The notes beneath the pieces were generated by a model. That model ran no database searches. It saw only the letters and a program-made list of their open reading frames with translations, and was not told the origin of the DNA. Positions 25,132 through 35,533 of a stretch of 64,000 bases of DNA are shown piece after piece. The stretch covers positions 62,001-126,000 of the forward strand of contig CAINNJ010000010.1 of assembly GCA_903851195.1 (NCBI GenBank). Direction: 5' to 3'. Source of the stretch: an uncultured Acidobacteriia bacterium (lineage in GTDB: Bacteria > Acidobacteriota > Terriglobia > Bryobacterales > Bryobacteraceae). The stretch's first letter is position 1; each line of letters begins with the position of its first letter. A program made the translations under genes and the position numbers.

Positions 25132-26118
25132 ATGCCTCTCGCCGGGAAGACCGTTGAAGCCGAGGTTTTCGAAACTCTGAACGCTCTTCCGGGCCTCACG
25201 GTGCTGCGGGATGCGCCGCTCTCCCGCTACACGCGTTTCGGCATCGGCGGACCGGCCGATCTCTTCGTCGAAGCCGGCGATCCCGAACGGTTCGCGCAGG
25301 CTCTGCAACTCGCCAAAGCCAGCGGTCTCGACACGGTCGTGATCGGCGGAGGCACCAATCTCATCGTGGCCGACGAAGGCTTCCGCGGAGTGGTCCTCAA
25401 GCTTATCAATCATGAAATCCACGCGGAGGGCGTCTCCATTTATGCCGAAAGCGGCGCCACCCTCCAGACCCTGGTCGATTTCACCGTTGACCTCGGCCTG
25501 CGCGGCCTCGAAACCATGACCGGCATCCCCGGTTCGGTTGGCGCGGCTATTTATGGCAATGCCGGCGCCTACGGGCACGCCATCGCGGAACGGATCCACA
25601 CCGTTCGTTTCTTCGACGGCGCCGGCACCCGAACTTTCGACAACGCGGAGTGCGGCTTTCAGTACCGGGAAAGCGTCTTCAAGCGCCATAAGGACTGGAT
25701 CATCATTTCCGCGGATCTGACGCTCGAAAACGGCGACGCGGCGGAGTTACGTTCCGCGGCGGACCGAATCCTCACCGTTCGGAACAAAAAATACCCGCCC
25801 ACCATGAAGTGCGCCGGCAGCATCTTCAAGAACTACCTTTTCGCCGGTCTTCCCCGGAACGTCGCCGAACAGGTGCCGGCCAGCGTCGTGATCGAAGGGA
25901 AGGTTCCCTCCGCCTGGTTCCTCGAACAGGTGGGCGCCAAGGGCATGCAGCAGGGTGATATCCACGTCGCCGACTACCACGCCAACCTGATCTACAACGC
26001 CGGAAACGGCACCGCGCGCGAACTGACGGCCATCATTTCCGAACTGAAGCGGCGCGTCGAAGACCGCTGGGGCATGCCGCTCGAAGAAGAAGTGCAATAC
26101 GTCGGGTTTTCGAAATAA
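25132..26118 (+). CDS. murB: UDP-N-acetylenolpyruvoylglucosamine reductase
   Basis: Flavoprotein that reduces the enolpyruvyl group to make UDP-N-acetylmuramic acid in peptidoglycan synthesis. The 328-residue product has the FAD-binding motifs GIGGPADLFVEA, VIGGGTNLIVAD and GIPGSVGAAIYGNAGAYG. FQYRESVFK has the YRxS pattern, GSIFKN holds the active-site serine and EEEVQYVG the C-terminal glutamate. The ATG at 25132 and an in-frame ATG at 25123 are both possible; I choose 25132 because of the TATAAT at 25119. Other mur genes are not in the window. An inverted repeat (26171-26213) follows the gene. Confidence 0.93.
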   Translation: MPLAGKTVEAEVFETLNALPGLTVLRDAPLSRYTRFGIGGPADLFVEAGDPERFAQALQLAKASGLDTVVIGGGTNLIVADEGFRGVVLKLINHEIHAEGVSIYAESGATLQTLVDFTVDLGLRGLETMTGIPGSVGAAIYGNAGAYGHAIAERIHTVRFFDGAGTRTFDNAECGFQYRESVFKRHKDWIIISADLTLENGDAAELRSAADRILTVRNKKYPPTMKCAGSIFKNYLFAGLPRNVAEQVPASVVIEGKVPSAWFLEQVGAKGMQQGDIHVADYHANLIYNAGNGTARELTAIISELKRRVEDRWGMPLEEEVQYVGFSK

Positions 26119-26170
26119 TTCCGGGAACTAACCCCGAGCCCGCCATCAATACCGGACAGAAGTACGCGGA

Positions 26171-26213
26171 CCACCGGACGTTTCCGAGTCCCTCACACCC
26201 TCACGTCCGGTGG
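26171..26213. other. 11-base-pair inverted repeat downstream of murB
   Basis: CCACCGGACGT at 26171-26181 pairs with ACGTCCGGTGG at 26203-26213 across a 21-base loop. There is no T tract after it, so it is not a classical terminator. It may stabilise the murB 3' end or serve as an operator for the LolA-like gene that starts 64 bases later. Confidence 0.4.
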
Positions 26214-26277
26214 CCGCCACCAATTTGGAACTTCTCCCGCACGGGCGCCCGAATCAGGCGTTAAGATGAGGTTTCCG

Positions 26278-27015
26278 ATGAGACTCCTTCCCGCCCTGTT
26301 TCTGACTGCGTTTTCGCTCACCGCCGCCAACCTGCCCTCCGGCGAGAGTATTCTGGCGCGCAGCCTCGCCAAAAGCGGTGGCGCCCAGGCGTTCGCCAGG
26401 GTCAAGAGCGCCATCATGACCGGCACTGTTGAAATGGTCGGCCACAACCTGAGCGGCCCGGTAGCCGTCTATCAGCAGGGCGAAAAGACGTACACGTCTA
26501 TCGAGTTGCCGGGCATTGGCAAGGTGGAAGAGGGGTTCGACGGTGAAACCGCCTGGGAAGTGAACGCCCTGACCGGCGCGCGCATCAAAGAGGGCGAAGA
26601 AAAATCCGCCACCGTGCGCGCCTCGAAACTGGGCCTGCTGAACTCCTGGCGCGACGATTACAAAGAGGCCACCACCCTGGGCGAGGAAGACGTCGAAGGC
26701 AAGCCCGCCTGGAAGGTGCAAATGCTCCCGAAAGAAGGCAAGCCCGAGATCTTCTATTTCGACAAAACCACCAGCCTGCTGGTGCGTATGACCCAGACCA
26801 TCGCCAGCGCGCTCGGCGAAATTCCCGTGGATGCGCTGCTGGGAGACTACCGGACCGTCGGAGGCGTCCTGGTCCCGTTCTCCATGACCCAAAAGGCCAT
26901 GAGCCAGGTCATGACCATGCATTTCGACAAAGTCGAGTGGAATCCCGCCATTCCGGCCGGACGTTTCGACCTGCCCGAAGCCGTCCGGATTCTGGCCGCA
27001 CGCGCCAAGCCCTGA
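26278..27015 (+). CDS. Secreted LolA/DUF4292-like protein
   Basis: A 245-residue exported protein with a signal peptide (MRLLPALFLTAFSLTAA, cleaved before NLPSG). The ATG at 26278 has GAGG six bases upstream; an ATG 12 bases earlier is in frame but lacks a site. The mature part looks like the LolA/LolB or outer-membrane-lipoprotein-sorting fold: repeated beta strands (VYQQGEKTYTSIEL, KVEEGFDGETAWEVN, KPAWKVQMLPKEGKPEIFYFDKTT) with the DYRTVGGVLVPFSM segment common in these proteins. No lipoprotein cysteine is present. Role in lipoprotein handling is a fold-level guess. The gene converges with rpoD, separated by six bases. Confidence 0.7.
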   Translation: MRLLPALFLTAFSLTAANLPSGESILARSLAKSGGAQAFARVKSAIMTGTVEMVGHNLSGPVAVYQQGEKTYTSIELPGIGKVEEGFDGETAWEVNALTGARIKEGEEKSATVRASKLGLLNSWRDDYKEATTLGEEDVEGKPAWKVQMLPKEGKPEIFYFDKTTSLLVRMTQTIASALGEIPVDALLGDYRTVGGVLVPFSMTQKAMSQVMTMHFDKVEWNPAIPAGRFDLPEAVRILAARAKP

Positions 27016-27021
27016 CGGGCT

Positions 27022-27022
<1 letters not shown>
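27007..27022. terminator. Short hairpin around the LolA-like stop, weak terminator candidate
   Basis: AAGCCC at 27007-27012 pairs with GGGCTT at 27017-27022 with a TGAC loop containing the TGA stop of the LolA-like gene. A TTT tract follows on the plus strand. The stem has only six base pairs. It lies between two convergent genes. Confidence 0.35.
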
Positions 27023-28638
<1,616 letters not shown>

Positions 28639-28741
28639 AGGAAGAAGCCCTCGTCTCTTACCACTAACTATCTACCTGGTGATGCGAAATATCGAGGCGT
28701 TACAGGACAGAAATTCTCAGAAAATTTTGTGGGGAGTGAAC

Positions 28742-30502
28742 TTACTCACCGAGCTCGGACATGAGACGAAGCGCATCCTGCATGCGCCCCTCGCGCTCGG
28801 CCTGCCGGATCCGGACCTTCAGTTCGCGCCGGCGGGCCTCGCGTTCGTCGCGGAGCAGGGCATTGAGGCAGGCGCGCCCGTTCTCCAGCCCGGCGCCGTC
28901 TTCGCCGGAATCGGGGACCGCGGCGGGATCGAGAACAATCGAAGCCAGTCGTTCCTGATCTTCCGGAGCAAGCCGTTCATGCACGGAGTTAAAACCGATG
29001 GGATCTCCCGCTTCGTGCATCGCCATGAGCGTGGCGTAGATTTTCGCGGTGGGCCCCTGTTGCAGGGCGGCGATCTCGCGAAGCCCCCCGATCAGTTCCC
29101 CGCGCGCGTCCGCGTTGCTCAGCAGCAGAGGCAGCAGGATGCGGTCGGTGGCTTTGGCGGGATCGGCCTGCGCGGGCGCGATATTCCTCTCCACGCGGTC
29201 CGCCGCCATCTTGCGGAACTGCTCCAGCACGCTGCCCGAATCCACCCCGAGGTAGGACGCCAGATCGCTCGCCACCGCCGCCCGCTTCAGCTTGTCGTTC
29301 AGTGTCTGAATCGCGGGCAGCAGGAACTGAAAGACTTCGATTCGGCCCTGCGGCTCCCGCATGTTGTAGCGCGCCCGCGCGCGGTCGGCAAGCCAGTAGA
29401 AGTAGTCTTTCGCGCCGGCCACGCGGGCCCGGTACACGTCGGCGCCGTGCTCTTTACAGAACTCGTCGGGGTCGAGGCCGCCCTCCAGTTCCACCATCCG
29501 GACGTGCATGTTCTCATCGAGCAGCAGCGAAATCGAGCGCTCCGAAGCCTTCGCGCCCGCCGCGTCCGGATCGAAATTCAGGTGTAGATTCTGCGAATGC
29601 CGCTTCATCGCCCGGATCTGTTCCGTCGTCAGCGCCGTGCCGCAGGACGCGACCACTTCGGTCACCCCCGCCTGCGCCGCCCCGATCACGTCCATGTAGC
29701 CTTCCACCAGAACGATCCGGTCCTGCTTGCTCGCCGCCAGTTTCGCGCGGTTCAGATTATAAAGAACACTGCCTTTTTTGTAGATCTCCGTCTCGATAGA
29801 GTTGATGTACTTGGCTTTGTCCTCCGGATCGAGAGCGCGCCCGCCGAACGCAATGATCTTGCCCGATTCGCTGTGAATCGGAAACATCACGCGGTTGCGA
29901 AAACGATCATACAGAGACCCGTCTTCTCCCCGCCCGATCAGACCGGAGGGCACCATCTGATCCGGCTTGAAGCCCCGCTGTTCCAGCAATCGCAGCAGCG
30001 TCCGGCCGGTCTTATCGGAAAGACCCAGCTGAAACTGCTCCGCGGAATCCTGGGTCACGCCTCGCTGTTTCAGGTACGCGCGGACCGGCGCCGCGTTGTT
30101 GGCTCCCAGATTCGCCTGAAAATGCGCGGCGGCAATCTCATGGATCTCGTACAGCGCCGCGCGCAGCCGCGTCTTGTCGTCGCTCGCCTGGGACTGCTTC
30201 GGCAGCGGAATCCCGTGCTGCTCGGCGAGTTTTTTGAGCGCTTCCCAGAACGTCAGACCTTCGATGGTCATGACGAAGTTGAACACGTCGCCCTTCGCAT
30301 CGCACCCGTAGCACTTGTAAAACTGGTGCTCGGCGTAGATGGAGAACGAAGGCGTCTTCTCGTTGTGGAACGGGCACAGTCCGGAGTAGCGGTTGCCGAA
30401 ACGGCGCAGCCGGGGCACGTAGTCCGAGATCACCCGAACAATGTCGATCTGCGATTTCAGGTCCTGAGCGAAATCCATGGCGCCGCGCGGGCTCAGCTTC
30501 AT
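28742..30502 (-). CDS. dnaG: DNA primase
   Basis: Makes RNA primers at the replication fork. The 586-residue product has a CHC2 zinc finger (C43, H46, C64, C67: CPFHNEKTPS, YKCYGCD), a primase core beginning near residue 130 and a TOPRIM domain with VLVEGYMD (E in the catalytic position) and FDPDAAGAKA. The C-terminal helicase-interacting part is short, as in several non-enteric primases. Two starts are possible: 30502 (MKLSPRGAMDFAQ) and an internal ATG at 30478, the family-like MDFAQDLKSQIDIV, and neither has a clear ribosome site. The globin gene starts 23 bases away in the other direction. rpoD follows downstream. Confidence 0.94.
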   Translation of the reverse strand: MKLSPRGAMDFAQDLKSQIDIVRVISDYVPRLRRFGNRYSGLCPFHNEKTPSFSIYAEHQFYKCYGCDAKGDVFNFVMTIEGLTFWEALKKLAEQHGIPLPKQSQASDDKTRLRAALYEIHEIAAAHFQANLGANNAAPVRAYLKQRGVTQDSAEQFQLGLSDKTGRTLLRLLEQRGFKPDQMVPSGLIGRGEDGSLYDRFRNRVMFPIHSESGKIIAFGGRALDPEDKAKYINSIETEIYKKGSVLYNLNRAKLAASKQDRIVLVEGYMDVIGAAQAGVTEVVASCGTALTTEQIRAMKRHSQNLHLNFDPDAAGAKASERSISLLLDENMHVRMVELEGGLDPDEFCKEHGADVYRARVAGAKDYFYWLADRARARYNMREPQGRIEVFQFLLPAIQTLNDKLKRAAVASDLASYLGVDSGSVLEQFRKMAADRVERNIAPAQADPAKATDRILLPLLLSNADARGELIGGLREIAALQQGPTAKIYATLMAMHEAGDPIGFNSVHERLAPEDQERLASIVLDPAAVPDSGEDGAGLENGRACLNALLRDEREARRRELKVRIRQAEREGRMQDALRLMSELGE

Positions 30503-30525
30503 TATCGCCGGAGTACCATAACGCT

Positions 30526-30921
30526 GTGCTCCCCGATGACCAGGATGTTTACTCGCTGATCGGCGAAGACGGCTTTCACCGTCTGATCGCCGCCTTTTAC
30601 CGGCAAGTGCCGGGGGACGACATTCTCGGCCCCATGTACCCGCCGGCCGATATGCAGGGCGCCGAAGACCGCCTCCGGGAATTTCTGATCTTCCGCTTTG
30701 GCGGCCCGCCCCGCTATCTGGAACAACGGGGACATCCCCGGCTTCGCATGCGCCATGCGCCCTTTCCGGTCACTGCCGCCGCGCGCGACCGCTGGATGCA
30801 GATCATGAACAAAGCTCTCGAAGAGACCGCTCTGCCGGCCGGCGTCGATACCGTGCTGCGGACGTTCTTCGAATCCACCGCGACCTTCATGATCAATCGC
30901 GGGCCGCTGCCTTCTGCATAA
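30526..30921 (+). CDS. Truncated hemoglobin, GlbO type (group II)
   Basis: A 131-residue globin that would bind haem and oxygen or NO. The proximal histidine is in LRMRHAPF (H77). The family pattern DDILGPMYPPADMQGAEDRLREFL begins about residue 31 and FRFGGPPRYLEQRGHPRLRMRH is typical of the group (described by position, residues 57-77). ARDRWMQIMNKALEE follows. The start is a GTG at 30526; the upstream tract (GGAGTACC) is a poor ribosome site. It is divergent from dnaG with 23 bases between start codons. The Rpn-like gene begins 11 bases after its stop, so the two are probably on one transcript. Confidence 0.88.
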   Translation: MLPDDQDVYSLIGEDGFHRLIAAFYRQVPGDDILGPMYPPADMQGAEDRLREFLIFRFGGPPRYLEQRGHPRLRMRHAPFPVTAAARDRWMQIMNKALEETALPAGVDTVLRTFFESTATFMINRGPLPSA

Positions 30922-30932
30922 AACGCCCGGCC

Positions 30933-31787
30933 ATGCAGGAATACGATGTCACGCTGAAACTGATTCTGCAGGAACCCGCGGCGAAGGCGACGCAAGCTCT
31001 CACAGGAGTGAAGATCGAGCGCTGGCTCAACGTGGAACTGCCGGAGGTGCAGCAGACGCGCGTGGATTTGCTGGGTGAAACCGCGGAAGGCGGCCTTGTT
31101 CACATCGAACTACAGAGCAGCAACGACGCGAACATGGCGCTGCGAATGCTGGAGTACAGCGTTCGCGTCTGCCGGCGTTTCGGCCGTTTTCCGCGCCAGA
31201 TTCTGGTGTACGTCGGTGAGCCCGCCATGCGGATGAGTTCCGCGCTGGAGGGAGAGCGTCTGCGGTTCAGCTATGATGCCATCGACATCCGGGACCTCGA
31301 TGGCGAACCGCTGCTGGCCAGTCCGCATCTGAGCGATAATGTGATTGCGATCCTGACGCGGCTGCGGAACCGAAAGGCCGCGGTACAGCAGATTCTGACG
31401 AGAATCGCGGATTCCGAGCCCGAGCAGCGCGAGATCGCTCTGAAAGGGTTCCTCATCCTGGCGGGACTGCGGGGGATGGAAGAATATGCGGGGGAGAAGG
31501 CGAGTCAAGTGCCCGTTTTGAACGACATCATGAATCACCGGCTGTTCGGGCCTGCCATCCGGCAGGGTCTCGAGAGAGGCCGTGAAGAAGGCCGTGAAGA
31601 AGGCCGCGAACAGGAAGCACTGGCGATGCTGCGCCGGATGATGATCAAGAAGTTCGGTTCGGCGCCCGAGTGGGCGACCGCGCTCCTCGCAAACCGGTCC
31701 ACCACCGAGTTGGAAGAGCTTAGTGAACGGCTGTTCGATGTGAAGAGTGTGGAAGAACTGTTCGGACAGTATTCGCCGGGAGCCTGA
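30933..31787 (+). CDS. Rpn-family PD-(D/E)XK nuclease/transposase-like protein with DUF4351-type tail
   Basis: A 284-residue protein of the Rpn (recombination-promoting nuclease/putative transposase) group. The catalytic core appears as RVDLLGETAEGGLVHIELQSS: the aspartate is in VDLL and the second acidic/polar pair is ExQ rather than ExK, a variant that occurs in this clan. A highly charged linker with three 12-base DNA repeats (31578-31613, encoding GREEGREEGREQ) leads to a C-terminal helical DUF4351-like tail (ALAMLRRMMIKKFG, STTELEELSERLFD). Rpn proteins in E. coli promote recombination or act in phage defence; no role can be assigned here. No terminal repeats flank the gene, so it is not annotated as an insertion sequence. 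Confidence 0.75.
   Translation: MQEYDVTLKLILQEPAAKATQALTGVKIERWLNVELPEVQQTRVDLLGETAEGGLVHIELQSSNDANMALRMLEYSVRVCRRFGRFPRQILVYVGEPAMRMSSALEGERLRFSYDAIDIRDLDGEPLLASPHLSDNVIAILTRLRNRKAAVQQILTRIADSEPEQREIALKGFLILAGLRGMEEYAGEKASQVPVLNDIMNHRLFGPAIRQGLERGREEGREEGREQEALAMLRRMMIKKFGSAPEWATALLANRSTTELEELSERLFDVKSVEELFGQYSPGA
31578..31613 (+). repeat. Three tandem 12-base units in the Rpn-like gene
   Basis: GGCCGTGAAGAA at 31578-31589 is repeated exactly at 31590-31601, and a third diverged copy (GGCCGCGAACAG) follows at 31602-31613. They encode a GREE repeat in the linker of the nuclease. Copy number could vary by slippage. Confidence 0.8.
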
Positions 31788-31804
31788 AAGGCCATCGGCA
31801 TAGA

Positions 31805-32695
31805 ATGGATCTCAATCCTATGAAATCCACTCTGCTGCTCCTGGTGCTGGAAACTCTTGCCGCCGCTCAGTCTCCGAACTGGACCGCCGAATTCGCGAAC
31901 CACTACGCGACCCAGCCCAACATCACCTACCTGGTGGCGAACAATTACGAAAATAAGCTCGACCTGTACGAGCGTCGGGACGTGCCCGACGCGCAGCCGA
32001 CCCTGATCTACATCCACGGCGGCGGCTGGACCGGCGGCACCAAAGAGGCCGGCTTCAATAAAGTCCTGCCTTATCTCGAAATGGGCTGGAATGTCGTGAA
32101 TGTGGAATACCGGCTGGCGAGAGTATCCGAAGCGCCCGCCGCCGTGGAAGATTGTCTTTGCGCGCTGCGCTGGGTCGCGGCCAACGCCAAGGCTCACCAC
32201 ATCGATGTGAATCGTCTGGTGCTCACGGGCGACTCCGCCGGCGGCCACCTGGCGCTGACAACCGGCATGATTCCGGAAAGCGCCGGGCTGGACCGGGAGT
32301 GTCCCGGTGTGCCGCTCCCGAAAGTAGCCGCGATTGTCGACTGGTACGGGATCACCGACGTAAACGATCTGCTGGACGGCCCGAATCTCCGTAACTACGC
32401 CGTGCAGTGGCTGGGCTCTTCTCCCGCGCGCGCGGAAACCGCGAAACGCCTCTCGCCGCTCGAATACGTGCGTCCCGGCGTGCCGCCCGTCCTGATGATT
32501 CACGGCGATGCGGATCCCACCGTGCCCTACCAGCACAGCATCCGCCTGAAAGCGGCTCTGGACAAAGCCGGTGTGCCCAACGACTTCTTCACCGTGCCCG
32601 GCGGCAAACACGGCGGTTTCTCCGCCGAAGAAAACGTCAAAGTTTACGCCGCCATCAAGCAGTTCCTGAAGAAGCAAAATCTGCCCGTCCGGTAA
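31805..32695 (+). CDS. Secreted alpha/beta hydrolase (carboxylesterase-like)
   Basis: A 296-residue esterase/lipase of the hormone-sensitive-lipase/carboxylesterase clan. The oxyanion-hole motif is YIHGGGWTGG, the nucleophile is in LTGDSAGGHLAL, and the aspartate and histidine are in IHGDADPTVPY and GGKHGGFS. The first 20 residues contain a signal peptide (KSTLLLLVLETLAAAQS); the in-frame ATG at 31820 directly before it may be the true start. The Rpn-like gene ends 17 bases upstream, so it may share its transcript. A bidirectional terminator (32714-32750) follows. Polymer or xenobiotic ester hydrolysis is a family guess only. Confidence 0.85.
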   Translation: MDLNPMKSTLLLLVLETLAAAQSPNWTAEFANHYATQPNITYLVANNYENKLDLYERRDVPDAQPTLIYIHGGGWTGGTKEAGFNKVLPYLEMGWNVVNVEYRLARVSEAPAAVEDCLCALRWVAANAKAHHIDVNRLVLTGDSAGGHLALTTGMIPESAGLDRECPGVPLPKVAAIVDWYGITDVNDLLDGPNLRNYAVQWLGSSPARAETAKRLSPLEYVRPGVPPVLMIHGDADPTVPYQHSIRLKAALDKAGVPNDFFTVPGGKHGGFSAEENVKVYAAIKQFLKKQNLPVR

Positions 32696-32713
32696 ACGTC
32701 CGCTAGAACGCAA

Positions 32714-32750
32714 AAAAGGCGGCCCGTGTCGAAGACACCGGCCGCCTTTT
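32714..32750. terminator. Bidirectional intrinsic terminator
   Basis: AAAAGGCGGCC at 32714-32724 pairs with GGCCGCCTTTT at 32740-32750. After one mismatch, five more pairs close around a GAA loop at 32731-32733. A-rich and T-rich flanks are present on both sides. It lies between the convergent esterase and rpsA genes and can serve both. Confidence 0.9.
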
Positions 32751-32768
32751 CCACTTACTTCGCCAATC

Positions 32769-34502
32769 TTAACCGACGATCTCGATCTCGATTTTCTTCT
32801 TTTCCGCGTCCAGCTTCGTGATTTTGAAGCTGCGTACCTGGCCGGTCTTCGGAACTTCCCGCCGCGGCCCGGGGTCTGCCCCCGCCTGCGCTCCGCCGCC
32901 GCCCGCGCCTTTCCACTTGCTGGCCAGCATGGAAGAAAGCGCCGAAACATCCACCGAAGCCACCCGCTGCTCCTGTTTCTGCTCCGCCTGCGCCATGTTG
33001 AAGTGCGCCGAAACGCCTTCGCCCAGTTCCACCGTCACGCGATTACCCTTCACGTCGGCCACGCGCCCGGTCACCACTTCGCCTTCCTTGTGCTCGGCGA
33101 TGTACTCATCGAGCGAAGTCGGCTGCAGTTGCTTCAGACCCAGACGCAGACGGCGCTTCTCGCGATCGTTTTCGAGCACGACCGCGCGCACCACCTGGCC
33201 CACTTTCAGCTCATCCTGCGGATGGTTGATACGCTTCTCATGCACAATGTCGCCGACATGAATCATGCCTTCGACCTCTTCGGTCACCTGAACAAAAGCG
33301 CCGAACTGCTTGAGTTGCGTCACCGGACCTTCCACAATGGCCCCGACCGCGTACTTCTTCTCGACCTCTTCCCACGGATCGCCCAGCGCCTGCTTCAGGC
33401 CCAGCGAAATGCGCTTATCGGCCGGATTCACCGCCAGCACCACCACATCCACCGTATCGCCCGGTTTCAGCATGTCGCCCGGCTTGCGAACCTTCTTCGA
33501 CCAGGACATCTCCGAAAGATGAATCAGCCCGTCGAGACCCGGCTCCAGTTCCACGAAGGCGCCGAAATCGGTCACCCGCGCCACTGTCCCTTTGACCCGG
33601 TCGCCCGTATTGTACTTCTCCGATGCCGTGGTCCAGGGATCCGGCGCCAGTTGCTTCAGACCCAGCGAAACGCGCTTCTTGCCCGCGTCCACCTTGAGGA
33701 TCTTGACATCCAGTTCCTGACCGACCGTGAGTACGTCGCCCGGCTTGTTGACACGCCCGTGCGAAATATCCGCCACGTGCAGCATGCCATCCACGCCTCC
33801 GATATCGATAAAAGCGCCGTAATCCAGCAAACTCCGAACCGTGCCGTGCACCACCGTGCCCGCCTGCAGTTCGGAAAATCTGGATTCCTTGGCTTTCGCG
33901 CGTTCTTCTTCCAGAACCACGCGCCGATCGACGACAATATCTTCTTTTTCGGTATCGAGTTTGATAATCCGGCAGGAAATTTCCTGCCCGACCAGCGTCT
34001 GCATCTCCGGCACATCGCGCGCACCGCTGCGCGACGCCGGCATGAACGCTCTCATCCCGATATCGACGGAAAGGCCACCTTTGATTACCTGTGTAACGAC
34101 ACCGGCAATCGTCAGTTTCTCGTCAAACGCTTTCTGCAGGCCCGACCAGTCCTTCGGCCGTTCCACGCGGATCAGCGAAAGCTCGAAGTAGCCCTCTTCA
34201 TTTCGCCCGTTGACAGCAACCTGCACGACATCTCCCGGCCTGACTTCGATGAGACCTTTCTCATCGCGCAGGACCGTAGCCGGCAAGACCCCTTCGGTCT
34301 TCTGGCCAATGTCGAAAAACACCTTATCGGCGCTTACTGTGACAACTGTGGCTTCGACACCCTTTTCGCCGGGTGCCTCGTGCGTGTGACTCTGTTCGAA
34401 CTGGTTGAGGATGTCGCCGAAAGAACTCTCCGCTTCAGGCGGAGTCTGCCCTTCCTGTTCGCGTACGTCTTCCTCGCGAAGCGACGTAATGGAATTGGAC
34501 AT
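32769..34502 (-). CDS. rpsA: 30S ribosomal protein S1
   Basis: Ribosomal protein that binds mRNA and helps initiate translation. The 577-residue product shows six S1 (OB-fold) domains in series at about residues 48-115, 132-200, 217-285, 302-372, 389-460 and 475-545, with repeats such as YGAFIDIGGVDGMLHVADIS and FGAFVELEPGLDGLIHLSEMSW. The central domains are the best conserved, as in other S1 proteins. The N-terminal 45 residues are acidic and low in complexity, and the last 30 residues are glycine-rich before a final basic segment. Upstream, the divergent lipA starts 101 bases away. Confidence 0.93.
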   Translation of the reverse strand: MSNSITSLREEDVREQEGQTPPEAESSFGDILNQFEQSHTHEAPGEKGVEATVVTVSADKVFFDIGQKTEGVLPATVLRDEKGLIEVRPGDVVQVAVNGRNEEGYFELSLIRVERPKDWSGLQKAFDEKLTIAGVVTQVIKGGLSVDIGMRAFMPASRSGARDVPEMQTLVGQEISCRIIKLDTEKEDIVVDRRVVLEEERAKAKESRFSELQAGTVVHGTVRSLLDYGAFIDIGGVDGMLHVADISHGRVNKPGDVLTVGQELDVKILKVDAGKKRVSLGLKQLAPDPWTTASEKYNTGDRVKGTVARVTDFGAFVELEPGLDGLIHLSEMSWSKKVRKPGDMLKPGDTVDVVVLAVNPADKRISLGLKQALGDPWEEVEKKYAVGAIVEGPVTQLKQFGAFVQVTEEVEGMIHVGDIVHEKRINHPQDELKVGQVVRAVVLENDREKRRLRLGLKQLQPTSLDEYIAEHKEGEVVTGRVADVKGNRVTVELGEGVSAHFNMAQAEQKQEQRVASVDVSALSSMLASKWKGAGGGGAQAGADPGPRREVPKTGQVRSFKITKLDAEKKKIEIEIVG

Positions 34503-34603
34503 GGGGATTACGTTTCACTATTGTGGCACATGGCATGCGGCCCCACCGCGCTGCGTGCTCGCGCACACCGACCGGACGCCGGGAAGTTACAATTGAGGAA
34601 GTG

Positions 34604-35482
34604 ATGCTCACTATTCAACCGTCAGCGCCGCAGCGTCCCTCCTGGCTCCGCGCGCCCGCTCCGGTGGGGCAAAATTACCGGGATCTCAAGACGTTAATCT
34701 CCGATCTCCGCCTCCACACGGTCTGTGAGAGTGCCGCCTGTCCGAACGTCGGCGAATGCTGGAACCGCCGCACCGCCACGTTCATGATTCTCGGGAACGT
34801 CTGCACCCGGCGCTGCGGCTTTTGCGCCGTGCAGAAAGGCGGCCCGCTGCCGGTCGATTACGATGAGCCTCGCCGCGTCGCCGAGGCCGTGTCGCTGATG
34901 GGCCTCGATTATGCCGTGGTCACCAGCGTCAATCGCGATGACCGCAAGGACGGTGGCGCCGAACTCTTCGCCAAAACCATTCGCGCGATCCGCGATCGCA
35001 TCCCTGGCTGCAAAATCGAAGTTCTGGTGCCGGATTTCCAGGGCAATCGCGACGCCATGAAAATTGTGATGGATGCCGGCCCCGACGTCCTGAACCACAA
35101 CACCGAAACCGTTCCGCGCCTTTATCGGCAGGTCCGGCTCGGCGCGCGTTACGAACGTTCGCTGGACATGCTGTCATGGGCGAAGGAACTCCGCCCCGAA
35201 ACGCCGGTAAAGTCCGGACTCATGCTCGGCCTGGGAGAATTACAAGAAGAAGTGCTCCAGGTCATGCAGGATTTGCGCGACCACAAAGTGGATATCCTGA
35301 CTCTCGGCCAGTACCTCCGCCCCTCTCCGAAGCACCTGCCGATTGTGCGTTATGTACCGCCCGCCGAGTTCGACGACCTGAAACGCGCCGGCATGCGGAT
35401 GGGCTTCGCTCACGTGGAAGCCGGCCCGCTGGTGCGCAGTTCGTACCACGCCGACGACTCCCACGCCGCCGCCCGCTGCTGA
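34604..35482 (+). CDS. lipA: Lipoyl synthase
   Basis: Radical SAM enzyme that inserts two sulfur atoms into octanoyl-protein to make lipoate. In the 292-residue product the auxiliary cluster cysteines are C41, C46 and C52 (CESAACPNVGEC), the radical SAM triad is C67, C71 and C74 (CTRRCGFC), and the C-terminal RSSYHAD supplies the serine ligand. The ATG at 34604 is preceded by GAGGA; an upstream frame from 34523 adds unrelated residues. It stands apart from lipB, which is not in the window, so lipoylation genes are not clustered here. Confidence 0.95.
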   Translation: MLTIQPSAPQRPSWLRAPAPVGQNYRDLKTLISDLRLHTVCESAACPNVGECWNRRTATFMILGNVCTRRCGFCAVQKGGPLPVDYDEPRRVAEAVSLMGLDYAVVTSVNRDDRKDGGAELFAKTIRAIRDRIPGCKIEVLVPDFQGNRDAMKIVMDAGPDVLNHNTETVPRLYRQVRLGARYERSLDMLSWAKELRPETPVKSGLMLGLGELQEEVLQVMQDLRDHKVDILTLGQYLRPSPKHLPIVRYVPPAEFDDLKRAGMRMGFAHVEAGPLVRSSYHADDSHAAARC

Positions 35483-35533
35483 CCGCTTAACGACTTTTCC
35501 GTCGGCCCCGTGTTTGCTGGGTCAGAGGCGCCA

